Source of the DNA: Ceratotherium simum simum
Taxonomy: Eukaryota > Chordata > Mammalia > Perissodactyla > Rhinocerotidae
Direction: 5' to 3'
Length of the DNA stretch: 64,000 bases
Assembly: GCF_000283155.1 (NCBI RefSeq)
Contig: NW_004454262.1
Location: 3,280,785 to 3,344,784 of the forward strand
Below the pieces are notes generated by a model. The model ran no database searches and was not told the DNA's origin. It worked only from the letters and a program-made list of their open reading frames with translations. The translations under genes were made by a program, and so were the position numbers. Below, piece by piece: positions 47,768-59,286 of the stretch. Numbering within the stretch: the first letter of the stretch is position 1; the number at the start of each line of letters is the position of its first letter.

Positions 47768-48283
47768 TGTTGGGGCCCAGGACAGACCACTGAAAATATC
47801 CCACAATGGCATATTGATTATTTTGAATTAAAGTTTACTTGAGAAGGAAAAAGGGCATGTGACCCTGCTGTCTCTGTTCCCCCTGAAAACAGGAAATAAA
47901 TCTCCCATGTGAAAGGTGCTCTCCCTGCAACCTTATCACCAGAGATAGGGAATTCAGGGCCAAGAATCCTGTATAAACAAACCCTGTTAATTTACTAATG
48001 TACTACTTCAAACCTAAACTCTATTTAAATTCCTCTCTTATTACATACCCCAAACCTAAGTTTCTTTGTCCTGTCATTCCTCACAAATTCATTGTTTCTT
48101 GTGTAAGATATATATATATACTGCCTGCTTTGTTCACTCTGTGAGCATCATTTCTCTATGATCTCCAGTATGTACATATTAAATTGGGATTTCTTCTGTT
48201 AATCTGGTCTTATGTCAGTTTTATTATTAGTCCAGCCATAAGAACACAAGAAGGGTAGAAGGGGAATTTCCCTCTCCCCAACA
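47768..48283 (+). repeat. ERV 3' LTR
   Basis: It starts TGTTGGGG and ends CCCCAACA, a perfect 8-bp inverted terminal repeat, better preserved than in the 5' copy. Its length of 516 bp equals that of the 5' LTR. Confidence 0.95.
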
Positions 48284-48289
48284 CTCCTG

Positions 48290-50195
48290 AAAAAGAAAGC
48301 AGAGGATTGAAAAAAACACAGTGGCAGGAGTGTGGGCATGGCCTCAGCTGTTTGGAGATAGTGTGGCTTGAGTGAGTCAAGAAGGAGGGAGGTCAGGCAA
48401 GGCAGTGAGATGATGGGACCCCATGGCCCAGAAAATATTTGATTACATGCAGGTCTTCCTTTCTGGTATGAAGATACCCACTTTATCACCTAAGGAGGCT
48501 CACTGGCAATGAAAATGATACGCAGCTTGTGTCTTAAAGATGCTTGAAATGAATTCAATGTGATTGTTACAAGCAGAGAGCATGGAAAATACTCTATCTT
48601 TGCATCCTGCTTTCTAACTTTCTGCCTTGTCCATGTTGGTTTCAAGGACCATTTGGTTTTAGCTCTAGATTGGCCAAATTCCTTCCACGGGGTGCAGAGT
48701 ACGGGAGGTGGTAACTACTCTAAGGAATGTTAAATTTTAGAACCTTAGATAGGAGTATAAGATTATTTTCCCTCTGATTTAAAAAACAGAAGGTTCCAAG
48801 CCAACCAGACTCAGGAGAGCTTCCTCGGGGAAGTGAGAGGCTTTCTCTGAAATTTTCTCCTCTCTGAACCCTTCAATATTGCTTTGTTCTCTTTAAAAGC
48901 CACATTTATTACCTCACAATGCAAGGGTGGAGAGCTCAACTCTGGAAAGAGCAGCCAGCCTCTGGAAGGATAGGGAGTCCAGCTGAGAAAAGAAGGAGAT
49001 CCCCAACTTTACTTCTTTTTAGGACAGTGAAATATCCTCTGGTGTAGAAAACTAAGTGGTGGCGACAGGCTGATCTCTGTCAAATGACAGTTCAGACAAA
49101 AGGTGAGGGGCTGGAAAGGTTGCATTGATCGGAGCCCAGCTGGGCCTTCAGATGCACAGCCACTAGTTCCCAGAACAGAGCTGTCAGCATATAAATGCAG
49201 AGCGTTCCCTCCATTGCTGTGTTCATCTGTGGCCTAGCAGGCATCCCCACTGAGTGGCCGAGGACACAGAACTGCCCTTTCTAATCGATGACCACTCCGA
49301 GAAGCAGCTGACACTTTGCCATGTGGGTTCTCTTATGATGAAAGAAGAGACTCTGGAACTGGTATTCTCAACATGGCACCTTTCTCTGTCTTATCTCTGC
49401 ACTCAAAGGGCCCCAGGATTGGCATTTTAAGCCAGAATGCCCAATTTAGTTCTCAACAGTGGAGGATGAAAGAGAAGAAAAACACCGGTACCTCTGAGGG
49501 TCTTTTTTTTTTTTAAACAGGAAACAGAAAAAGAGCAGGACAGGAGCATTATAAGTATGAGAATACTCCATAGACATGGAGTTTTGACAGTTTGATCCTC
49601 TAGAGGACTTAGCCTTGGCTTGCCATACAGATTTTAGACTGACTTGACCTATTGTTTGGAATCCAACCTCTCTTAAAACACAGGGGTGGAGATGAGGTTA
49701 TCAGGGTATTGGGGAATCTCCTGACCACTGGAAATTCCTCAGTCAAAAGACAGTGGGGTGGAGGTAAGGTGAGGAGAGGGTGCACCATCTCTCAGTCCTG
49801 CTGATTCCACGGGTTTGCCAAGGCTATGCGGTCCAGTGGTACCCTGCTGTCACTTCTCCATGCCTCGGCCTGGGGAGGCATGACTCCAGGAGCAGTGGTG
49901 TGTGAACAGGAGAAACAATGCGCAGTGAAGAAGAGAGAGGAGGAAGGATGATCTGAAGGAGAAGATCTTTAAGACCTCAACTGTCCAGAGGGGCAACCCA
50001 ACCAGACTGTCCCATCCTTGGTTTTGGCTTTCCCTGTTCTTGCTTTGATTTTGAGTTTTTCCTTCTCTTCTTTCCCATCATTCTATGTTTTCTTTTCTCC
50101 ACTGTCTGGTCCATTGGATTCAGTCTGTGGATTTTTGCATGATGTTCTAGGTAAGGAAATGGAAGATTATTTTAGTTGTGTGGATGCTACAATAA
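48290..50195. other. Intronic stretch, nothing recognised
   Basis: Moderately mixed composition, no coding signal. 49501-49515 is a T-run. Short open frames on both strands have no recognisable content. Confidence 0.5.
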
Positions 50196-50204
50196 TTAGA
50201 GAAG

Positions 50205-50525
50205 GAAGCCCTAGAGCAGTGGTTCCTGAAGGATTTTCCATGGAATATTAATTAGCATTATATGAAAAAAAGGTTCACTTGTTACATAAGTTTGGGAATT
50301 TCTTGATTAAATAATGTTAATTAGACATCTCTACTGCAGGATGTCTTTTAGCTTTCAGTATTCTAATATTCATTGAGAAATATCTAGGAAGGGCATACAA
50401 TGTGAAGCATCTTCCTATGTATATCTATCTATCTACCTATCATCTATCTATCTACCTATCCGTTTTCAATAAAATTTCTTTGGACTAGTGTTTTGTGGAA
50501 GACACTTTGAGAAATGTTGCCTTAG
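50205..50525. repeat. Possible hAT-type remnant with (TATC)n microsatellite
   Basis: It is bounded by 'agagcagtggttcctgaagg' and 'acactttgagaaatgttgcc', which look like paired hAT ends. The middle holds the tetranucleotide array ctatctatctacctatcatc at 50420-50460, a (TATC)n microsatellite with interruptions. Confidence 0.5.
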
Positions 50526-50599
50526 AAAATGCTGGCAGCCAAATAAGGAAATAGGAATGTATAATTCATCAACAACTCAAATGAACATTGTAGAGGCAG

Positions 50600-50775
50600 T
50601 AAAATATAAACAGAGACACTTTGAAGTCTGACAGTGATGTTGAGGAAGTTGCTTCAGTTTTCTGACACTGAGTTTCCTTGGATCTGAATGCAGATAATTT
50701 TTCTCTCTTCTGGATTTTTGTGAAGAAAAAAATGAGAGGGTGAAGTACTTAGAGAGTATATGATACATAGATATA
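50600..50775 (+). repeat. MIR fragment, forward
   Basis: 'gaggaagttgcttcagtttt' and 'ctgacactgagtttccttgg' with 'gagggtgaagtacttagaga' follow MIR order. Old and weak. Confidence 0.5.
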
Positions 50776-51039
50776 GTCGATAAGTGATAATGATTATTCC
50801 AACTAGGACTGCAAACCTATGAGGCCAATGCATGAAATAATGTATATAAAAAAGCACTTTGTAAATTTCAAAACACACTGCAAATGTTAGCCAAATACTA
50901 TCAGGAGTATTTGTTGAGTATTGCATATGTGTTGTGGGTTATGATGTTGTGTATATATAGTTCTTTCTTTCCATGTAATTCAAGCTACCTTATTTGTGTT
51001 ATTTCATAAATAGAATGTGGAGCTGGAAAAGATTTAAAG

Positions 51040-51165
51040 ATAATCTAATATAAACTTTTCATGTAATAAGTGACTCAACTGAGTCCCAGAGATTAGGAGA
51101 CTTGCCTGAGGTCACACAGCTACTTAGCAGCTGAACTGGGATCACCAAGACTCTCTCTGTTTACC
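51040..51165 (-). repeat. MIR copy, reverse
   Basis: 'gtgactcaactgagtcccag', 'gacttgcctgaggtcacaca' and 'gctacttagcagctgaactg' are the reversed MIR core and 5' part. Confidence 0.8.
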
Positions 51166-51629
51166 CACACAATAAAAACCACAACTTTGGGAAGTTAGAA
51201 GGAAAAAATAATCTTTGGTTCTAAATAATATGGATGGAGAAACCAAGGTTCTGTGGGTTGAAGTGAGACTTCAAGTCTACACAAGCACATGGCTACAATT
51301 CTCTTTCTTCCTGCTCTCCACACCTTTCTGAGCCCTTGGTGCAGGCTTGCCCTGTGCTGCATATGCTCCACCCTCCCTCTGCAAAGTCCCCTCCTCAGAA
51401 ATCCTTGTAACCTCTCTAACTCGATGCTACAAAATGCATGTGTGATTATTAGCCTCATTTGAGCTTCTATGGGTTTTTCTGTAGTGTGTGGTGCATAATT
51501 TTATTGTCTACATGTGCATTTTTATATCTCCATGGTTATTTGCTTTTTGTTCCACTTCGAGTAGGTCTGTTTGTCTCATATTCCTCCTATATCTATAGTC
51601 AAGGAAGGAGAAAAGGCAGGCAGGATACT

Positions 51630-51840
51630 GACATTTTTTGAGCGCCAGTTATCTATCAGGAAGTGAATTAGATACTCTCTACATTAGTCATCTTATTTAA
51701 TTTCCACATCAACCCTCCAACCACTGAGGAAACTGAGGTTCAGAAGGATGGCCTGACCTCACCCCAGTGCCCAGCAGAGCCAGCAATTGAGCTCAGGCCT
51801 GCTGGCTTCCAAAGACGACACTCTATCTATGGCACCACAT
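51630..51840 (-). repeat. MIR copy, reverse
   Basis: 'gcgccagttatctatcagga', 'tcttatttaatttccacatc', 'actgaggaaactgaggttca' and 'attgagctcaggcctgctgg' give a nearly full reversed MIR. Confidence 0.88.
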
Positions 51841-51844
51841 CGTC

Positions 51845-54040
51845 TGTTCTGCAAACCTTCCCTAGGGCCACAAAGCACACCATAGGGGCTCGATAAATGT
51901 TTGCAGATAACGATAAAAGTGCTTTCTTTACAACCTGGAGAATATTCACTTGCAAGTCTATACTTTAGAAGCTAATTTAAACACCAGTGGAAAATTTACC
52001 CCAAATTTGTAGGAAATAAATTGAGGCTAAAATATGAGGAATAACACTTGATCTTGACAGCACAAGAATATTGTATTAAGTTAACATAAATACTGGCTAT
52101 GTTTTGCATATGTTTTGCATTCAGAGCAAAATGCTAGCTAGCACATTTTGGGTGTCTTAAATTGCCACTACCACCTGCATCTATGCACATGGAGGCAAAA
52201 CTGTTTCAAAAGCATTCTGAACTAGACTTTGGGATTCACTTATCAGCTACGTCCAACAGTCAGTGATGGGACTGGACGGTGTGTGCGGCTCCAGGCTCTT
52301 TGCTGAGTTCACTGCAGACAGGTCATGGATCTGCCCCACTGTCATAATCAGAGTGTGCTGTTTTCCTTGAAATGTTGTAACTTGCCCTGTTCAAATGCCA
52401 TAGGAATCTTTCCACCCCTCTTTGAGTCTGGCGCCCTTGCCATCTATCGCTACTTGATGTGAGCTTCCATACTCGGTGGCGCGAACATGCCGCCTGCTTT
52501 GTTACACCCCTTTCTACATGATTTGACTAATCTGCAGAGCAGTACCCAGGAACGGTAAATCTAGACAATGACAAAGAAGCACTGCAGTATATAAGTATAT
52601 TCTTGGTAAACTAATTTTTCCCCCTGCCACTCTCAAAGCAATATAAACTTTGTTGTTCCTCCTGGATCTCAAATGCTTGTAATAAATTCTTTGAAATGTC
52701 AGTAATGTGGAACTGAGGGTTTTTTTTTTAAAGGAGATTTTCTTTCTTTCATAAAAGGAAAAATTGTTCCTTGCAGAGAATGTGGGCAAATATGTTTTGT
52801 TTATTTTATTCAGTGCTGAGTACAGTTGGGTAAAGGGACTCCCATTTTCTACCCAACCTCTTGCTGAATGAGTGAATCATGAATGTAGCCCTCATTTTAC
52901 TGGGGGGTAGTATATAACAGAAATAAATTCATATCCTTTCATATCTGTAGTATAATCAGCATTTGCTTCACAAATTTATAGCATACAAAGCATTTTCATC
53001 AATATGCTATATTTAATCTTCATGCTAACTCTCTGGGTTTGGATGAATTTTCTCATCCGTAATAATGAAGTTTCCTCTGGTTCTTTAGCCTAAGAGGAAG
53101 CTTTCTCACTCTGTGTGGGCTCTTCTAGTTTTTAAAAAGTCCTCATGGCCTACATTGCTCTGGGAGAATGTTGTCTACATAGTGATACTTCTATCATTTT
53201 CACCAACTTTACTTAATTTCATAAAACCATCAATTAGTTCAATGAAAAATGTCAGCCAAAAAAGTTGATTGTCATAACATTTCAATTCAATCATAAATGA
53301 TTGGTTTATTAGACCTGTGCAACACACAGTTAGGATGGATTTCCATCCCACCTCCCTGCCCCAACCCATTACCCAACATGCACTTGTTTTTCTACTGTGC
53401 AAAATTTGGTGTGATTTTCAAGTTCAACTAGAAAGTGGCCTCCAGGTCCAGGCTGAAATTTACAGTGGACAGAATGCCATTGACCTTGGAGAATATTTGC
53501 TAACTAAATCATTTACACAGCTGGTAGCCACACTGGGAGGGACCAGGGTGAGGCAAGTGAGGCACTCACCTCAGGAACAAAATATAAGGGTGTGCCCAAA
53601 ACACAGTAATCAAGATGAATAACATCTAGTGCGATATTTTTAGAAATAAAAAGAGACGCAAAAAATTAATAATCAACAAAATCAGTATTACTGATTTTTG
53701 CTTTTGCATCAGACTCCAATATGGCTCAATACTGTTACTGATCCTATATTTATAAATTTGATGTTTATTTCATCACAGATTTCGGCTTGTCTTGGCCGAG
53801 GCTAGGAGAATTCTGTGTAGTGACCAGCCCTGCATAGGTGTGGAGACGTCTGAGTTCTATTAGAATTTACAATGGTCACAAAGGGGTTACATGGATACGC
53901 CTGCAAAAAAGAAACGCGCCACCCCAAACTGTGCCACTGTGGCGTGAGGATCATTGTGAGCTGAAGGCAACTGAGGAGAAGCAGACACAAGAAAAGCTCT
54001 CTGCTCTTCCCCTATTTGCCTAAAAGCAAGATATAAATTT
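51845..54040. other. Mostly unique intronic sequence
   Basis: 52240-52560 is repeat-free with mixed composition and could be conserved. 53520-53640 (gaggcaagtgaggcactcac, ctcaggaacaaaatataagg) looks like part of an old unnamed repeat. No coding signal. Confidence 0.4.
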
Positions 54041-54042
54041 GT

Positions 54043-54480
54043 AAGGTGTCCCCCCTCCCCTCTCTACCAGGAAGGACAGGAGTTAATTACTGGAGACAAC
54101 TCTAGCCGCTTATCAGCCCAGAGATGGCACCAGAGAAATCTGTGTAACAAATCTTGCTAAAACTAGCCCTTATCTACTATTAGTTTCTCCAACACAGTTG
54201 CCGTCCCACAATTTTGCACCCCTAGAAACTCATAGTCCTTTTCCTTCGTCTTGTCACTTCTCTAAAAATGTACTGTTCTTTTGTTAAGATGCTATATAAG
54301 CCCAAGTTCTCACAACCCCCTTTGAGTTACTCATCAGTGTGTTCCCATGTGTATGCGTGATGCACACGTTAACAAACTTGTGTTTGTTTTCCTCTTGTTA
54401 ATTTGTCTTTTTTTAGTCTAATTTACAGGGCCCCAGCCTGAGAACCTAGGAAGAGTAGAGGAAAAACATTTTTTTTTTTC
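54043..54480 (+). repeat. Solo LTR of an ERV1-type element
   Basis: It has a promoter-like TATATAAG at 54293-54300 (gctatataagccc). A T-rich U5-like part follows (cttgttaatttgtctttttt), then 'acagggccccagcctgagaa', the typical end of class I LTRs. No internal retroviral sequence follows, so it is a solo LTR from recombination. The outer borders are approximate. Confidence 0.7.
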
Positions 54481-54574
54481 TCCCCTGTACCTGCATACGT
54501 CACCTAACACAGTTTTAGAGGTTTGTAACATAAAACTTCAAATAGAATGGAAGGAGTTCTAGAAAGTATTTAAT

Positions 54575-54645
54575 TTTATCCTCTCCTTTTACAGATGAAA
54601 AAACTTAGACTCACAAAGCTCTGACTAATATCATGTTAAATTGAT
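54575..54645 (-). repeat. MIR scrap, reverse
   Basis: 'ccttttacagatgaaaaaac' followed by 'tagactcacaaagctctgac' is a short reversed MIR core. Confidence 0.5.
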
Positions 54646-54649
54646 CAAG

Positions 54650-55520
54650 ACTGGCCACCGGGGAGAGAGGGGGTTGGCCTGGGTACTGAGCCTTTTCTAT
54701 AGGAAGGAGCCATGATTGGAGACCATTTGCTTTAAACAGGAGGAAAGTCATGTAGGTCTAATTATTTCTCAAGACTTTGGGCTCTTTGTTTTAAAAAGTG
54801 ATAATGTAACACCCTCTCACACTTACATACTGGAAACTTAGTACTGAAAGTTTGCCAGTGGGAAAATGTCCCAAATGAGAGGGTCAGGAGGCTGCGCCCA
54901 CTGCAGAGCAGAGGTGGAATTTGGATGCAGTTTTACTCCTGGATGCCTGAGTTGTAACAAGACCTTTACATTAGCAAATGCACGTGGTTGGGAACAATTT
55001 TACGCTCGCTCTCAAGAAACTTCACCTCTGAGGAAGTGACCGTGCTCCTCATTCCTCATACAAGCACAGACAGCTTTCTCTCCCCTAACTGTTTCCACTG
55101 ATCTCTCTCTCCCTCTGTTATTTATTAAAATGTGCAATACAACAAGAAAAGGAAAAGATTATCTTGCTTCCTGCCATGCGAGATGGTATGCAGAAGGCCA
55201 AGGTTAAATGTAGGATTTGGTTTCTTAAGCTTCTCTAATGTATAGGTGTGGAAAAGCAATCTGGGACCAGAGTCTACAGCGGTGACTCTGTGAGGATAAA
55301 AACTTGACTTTAATTTAGACTCTCTGGCTAAGATAAAATCTGCTTCTGCTATCATTATCCCACTTATGTTTGTCCCGACTCTCTTTCCACTCTGCCACCC
55401 AGCTGAGTGGGAAGAAATTAACCTGACCTTGAAGAATACTCAGAGAATCTTTAGGCCCATCAGGCTTTCAATAGCCAATAAAACTCTAGAGGCCTACCGA
55501 CATTTAGATCAAACTCACAG
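54650..55520. other. Intronic stretch, nothing recognised
   Basis: Single-copy-looking, with no clear repeat, coding or RNA-gene signal. Confidence 0.5.
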
Positions 55521-55524
55521 GCCT

Positions 55525-55690
55525 GAAAAGGATCTTAAAAATCATATAGACCACACATTTAACAGATGAAGAAAATTAAGTCCAAAGAACTGAGGTGACT
55601 TGTCCAAAGTTGTGAGCTAGTTGGACGTAGGGGTCACAACTAGAACGAGGCCTCGAACCCTCCAGCTCCCTCTTCCCATGGCACCATGAC
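55525..55690 (-). repeat. MIR copy, reverse
   Basis: 'cacatttaacagatgaagaa', 'gaggtgacttgtccaaagtt' and 'gaggcctcgaaccctccagc' follow reversed MIR. Confidence 0.65.
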
Positions 55691-55694
55691 TAGG

Positions 55695-58600
55695 CTCCAA
55701 CCATGCCCAACTCATCTCCAGATCGCTCCCGCAGGAACACACGTACACTAGGGCGTTTACACAATGTTTCTAATTTCCTTAGTGCAAATGAAAACTCCCA
55801 AGGAATAGTCTCAAGAAAAGCCATCTCCAAGGTCATAGAAAGGAGGTATTTCACCATTCTGATGCTCATGGGATCTTTATCCAGATCAAAATTATATATT
55901 GAAATTAAAATTGTACATTGTTTTTTCTACCCAGGAATGATTAGACCATAACTTATCCCTAAAAAAGTTGCTTCCATTTATGTTTTTGATCTGCTTCTAC
56001 CCAATACCCTCTTATATTTCTAGTTTTAGATTCTGGCACAGCCTGGTGACCAGTGGGTTAGAACAAAATTACGGATTATGGATTCATATCCATCCTGGAA
56101 CCTAAGAGTTAAATTTAACTCACAGAGGCATTTTGTTTGAGCCACACCCTGTTTTCAAAATTTGACTTTGGGTTTCATGCACAAGTTTGCTTTACTTATT
56201 TATACTAACTGCCTGGCTCCTGAAGACCTTCCCGCTTATAATCCCTATTTGGAACTTCTCTCCTCATCCCTCTGGAGAAGGAAGTTGTGGGGGGGTGGGT
56301 CTTGAGTCTCAATGAAGATTCTAAAGAGACCAGAGGGGCCAGCTTCTGGTATCCACACTAGACCACCAGCTCTCCTGTAACCCTGAGCAATCAAAATTAG
56401 TTCTCTGAAGCGCTAACACTTTAGACGCCTATCTGTCTTGAAACAACAACCTAGTTTTGTAAAAGCAATCCGTTTCATGGAATTGAGTAAAAGAGTGAAA
56501 AATTATATTGCAATATTAGAGAAAAACCTGACAAAAACTATTTGGAGAATTTTAGTCTAGAGTGTTTCTACCTGCCGGCAATGTTAATTCTTTTTTCATC
56601 TCGAGAAATGACCTCACGGAAATATACCTACACAAGCCACTTTTATTTATTATTTTTTTCAGAAGACATGACAGCATCTGTACAGTTTAAAAATAACTAT
56701 TATTGTTCAAAGTTGTTGGTTTTTTTTAACAAAAAAACTTTTGAATTACTGGCTTTCCCTAACAATATAAGTTGCATAGTTCTAAACTAATATTTTTCAG
56801 ACAGATTTTGAATAATGTAAAAAGACAAAGCTCACAGGAAAATAAAGAATTGTAAAATAGAATTTAAGCTGTCATATTCCAATTTAGTTGATCTTTATTC
56901 CCTTAATAATCTTCAAACAAAAACACTTTATTCTAGTTCATAAAGATTATTACCTTTGAGAGTTAAGTATCTTTGTAGTTCTTTTTAAATAGTGTTCTTT
57001 TTAAAAAGTTCAAACATTCCATGTTCCACAAACTCAAAAACCCTTGAGAATAAAAAACTAGTATAAAAAAAACCAATATTTCAAAACCGTGGAATTCTCC
57101 ATTTCCTTTACACATGCCTGTAGTAAAGGAAAAAAGTCCTTTTATTCCTACTGATATAGATTTAGTCAAAATTAGTTCTCTACCTACTCAGTAATATTTT
57201 CAAAAGTTTTACCAAATCACTCCTTCAGTGGTCATCCATTAGATCCACAGAAGAAGTTAGAATATTATCTTACCAATGCATTTATTAAGTTTATGTTAAA
57301 ACTCCAATAGTGAAAAATTAGGATATTCTCTCAGGATTATAAAGAAAGAAATGTGGCTCTGAGCCTTCACTTGTTGCAAAAACAAAACAAAACAAAACAG
57401 CCCCTGGATTTCCATGAGAAACCATTAGGAGAACTTTTGGAAATTCTCCTAATAGAATTTATTCCCATGAGGTTGAGTGGTCGCCTCATCTAAAGTCCTG
57501 TCAACAACCATCCCAATGGGTTGTCTACACTTGGCTTTCACTGGCCCAAAGAGATTTATAAGATGCTGACTGTTCAGGGAAGGCTGATGTTCACAGAGCT
57601 CAAAGCTTTCCCTCAACTGTAAAGAATACTGGACCACATACAACAACTGGTACAGAGCTAAGAAATCTCATCCTTCAGAACAAGACAACTTTTTCTTTGG
57701 TAATTTCACCTATTTTGGTGGCTCGGCTAGAGGAAGTGTTTAATCATATGGCGTATAGGTACATCTAATTTAACTTCTCTTAAAAAGCATTAAACCAATT
57801 CTTTGGAATAATAGAGTTGAATTCCAAATGCTGAAAACATTAGGATTTCTGTAATCATGCATTTTGTAAATTTGATTTTACCTACTCTTTCCATAAATGT
57901 CAAGTGTCCAATGAAGACTTTTTTAGCATGTGTTCATTTCAGTCCCATGTCAAAGGTATTCATTGTCTCATTCTTGTAAGATTTTAAAAAATACATCTTC
58001 AAACCTGAGTCAGGAAAATGTTCACATTGAAAGTAGCCATGACCCAAGTGCCAAGGAAAACACAATTACTCATCTTACTCGAATGTTTTCATTTCCAGGA
58101 AAACTCTGGGCCACCACTGAGAATCCAAGTTCAAAGAAACAAAATTTGGGGACAACAAACTAAGGTGATTCTAAAATACTGAGTCTCTAATCCGCTTGCC
58201 TTGCTGTCTGTGTGTGAATCTGCTGTGATTTTGCATACTTTGCTATTTAGGACCTAAGGATGCCATCGCTAACGCCGTCCTCAGGTGGAGGAGGGCTGCG
58301 TGCCCCACCATCATGGAGGGGGTGAGCTGGCATTTGAAAGGAGAGCATAGGCTGCTCACTCTGCTGGTCTTTGTCACTGTGCTACAAATATACTAAACCA
58401 CCTGAAATCTCACTGGGGAAAACATCACGTAAGTCAAAAACTGAGCTATTAATTTCTGGATCTGATGTGTTGACACCACAATCATTATGCTTTGAACATA
58501 CTTTATTTTAAAGGCCTCTCAGTTAAGAATGGTTTTCTGAACTTCAAAGTTATATATTCCTGAATGCTCCTATCCATTGCTCTTCAATGATAGTAGATTA

Positions 58601-59280
58601 AAGATGAGCTTTTGTGGTTAGCCTGAAATATCTATTTTGGATGCCCTCAGCCTCACAGTAATAAAGCAAATATACAGAAGCTTTATTATTTTATAAAGAT
58701 GCATACTTGTTGAGGCTCTCAGCGTGAATTTAGAGTACTTGTTTGTCCATGGAGTGATGGTTGGAATCTGGGACATAAGACTGGGAGTAAATTTCTTTAC
58801 CCTCCTAACCCCAGAGAGTCTTTAGAAAAATAGAAACAAAAGAGCACAAAGTACTAAAGGTAAGACTGTTGTATTCATAATATAGAGAAATCACCACCCT
58901 GCCTCATGGACAGCAGAGGCAGTTCTCCACAGGGCTACAAAACTGTGCTAGCAATAATTTTAATTGGATGCTATCTTTGCTGCCTTCAAAAAGTATCATA
59001 AAATGGAATTATTACAAGCTACAAGTGCACTTACAGTGCTGGCCTCTCACAGGAGGAAACAGATAACATCTCTCCTTTGGAGGGCAACATCAGTGGGCTT
59101 CTATTTGTTTCCTTTACATGCATCCCCAGTGCCTGCTATTTGCTTCCTCTCCCCTCTAAGAGATCAATTTGAATGAGACACTGCAGAACTGGACGCTAAG
59201 TTTTGCTGGCCCTTTGCCTTCGGGGATGGCACAACCCCATGGAAAGGTCCTCTGTGCTCACGGGGCCGGACTGACGGGGA
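55695..59280. other. Intronic sequence next to the exon
   Basis: Mostly AT-rich single-copy-looking DNA. A short (AAAAC)n repeat lies at about 57377-57399. 57430-57455 holds an inverted repeat, 'ggagaacttttggaaattctcc'-like. No further exon was recognised in the 3.6 kb downstream of the donor. Confidence 0.5.
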
Positions 59281-59286
59281 GCATAC
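59281..59286 (-). other. POU6F2: Splice donor of the POU6F2 exon
   Basis: The minus strand reads CTGCAG|GTATGC, a good GT donor after a Leu-Gln codon pair. The frame stays open past it for another 41 codons with no family resemblance, which supports splicing at this GT rather than read-through. Confidence 0.9.

Larger units (their letters stand above)
42509..48283 (+). mobile_element. Endogenous retrovirus (class I type), LTR to LTR, defective
   Basis: Two direct 516-bp LTRs bracket a 4.7-kb interior. Flanking 4-mers ctct (42505-42508) and ctcc (48284-48287) are a near match for a 4-bp target duplication, as expected for gamma-type ERVs. The interior carries an integrase fragment and a polypurine tract before the 3' LTR; the rest of gag, pol and env is decayed past confident assignment. 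The interior is short compared with the usual 7-8 kb and is interrupted by an ERE, so the provirus has lost sequence. No primer-binding site could be assigned with confidence after 43024. It lies antisense to POU6F2. Confidence 0.93.
1..59286 (-). other. POU6F2: POU6F2 intron 3' of the exon (extends beyond the window)
   Basis: No second POU6F2 exon was recognised here: no continuation of the Leu-Val-Asn-Asn type expected after the Q/P exon, and no POU-specific or homeodomain segment on the minus strand. The stretch is therefore read as one intron of at least 59 kb, carrying the repeats and candidate elements listed separately. A short or alternative exon could be missed by eye. Confidence 0.75.

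Noticed and set aside
50420..50460. Possible regularly spaced repeat array
   Set aside because: It is a simple (TATC)n microsatellite with no spacers.
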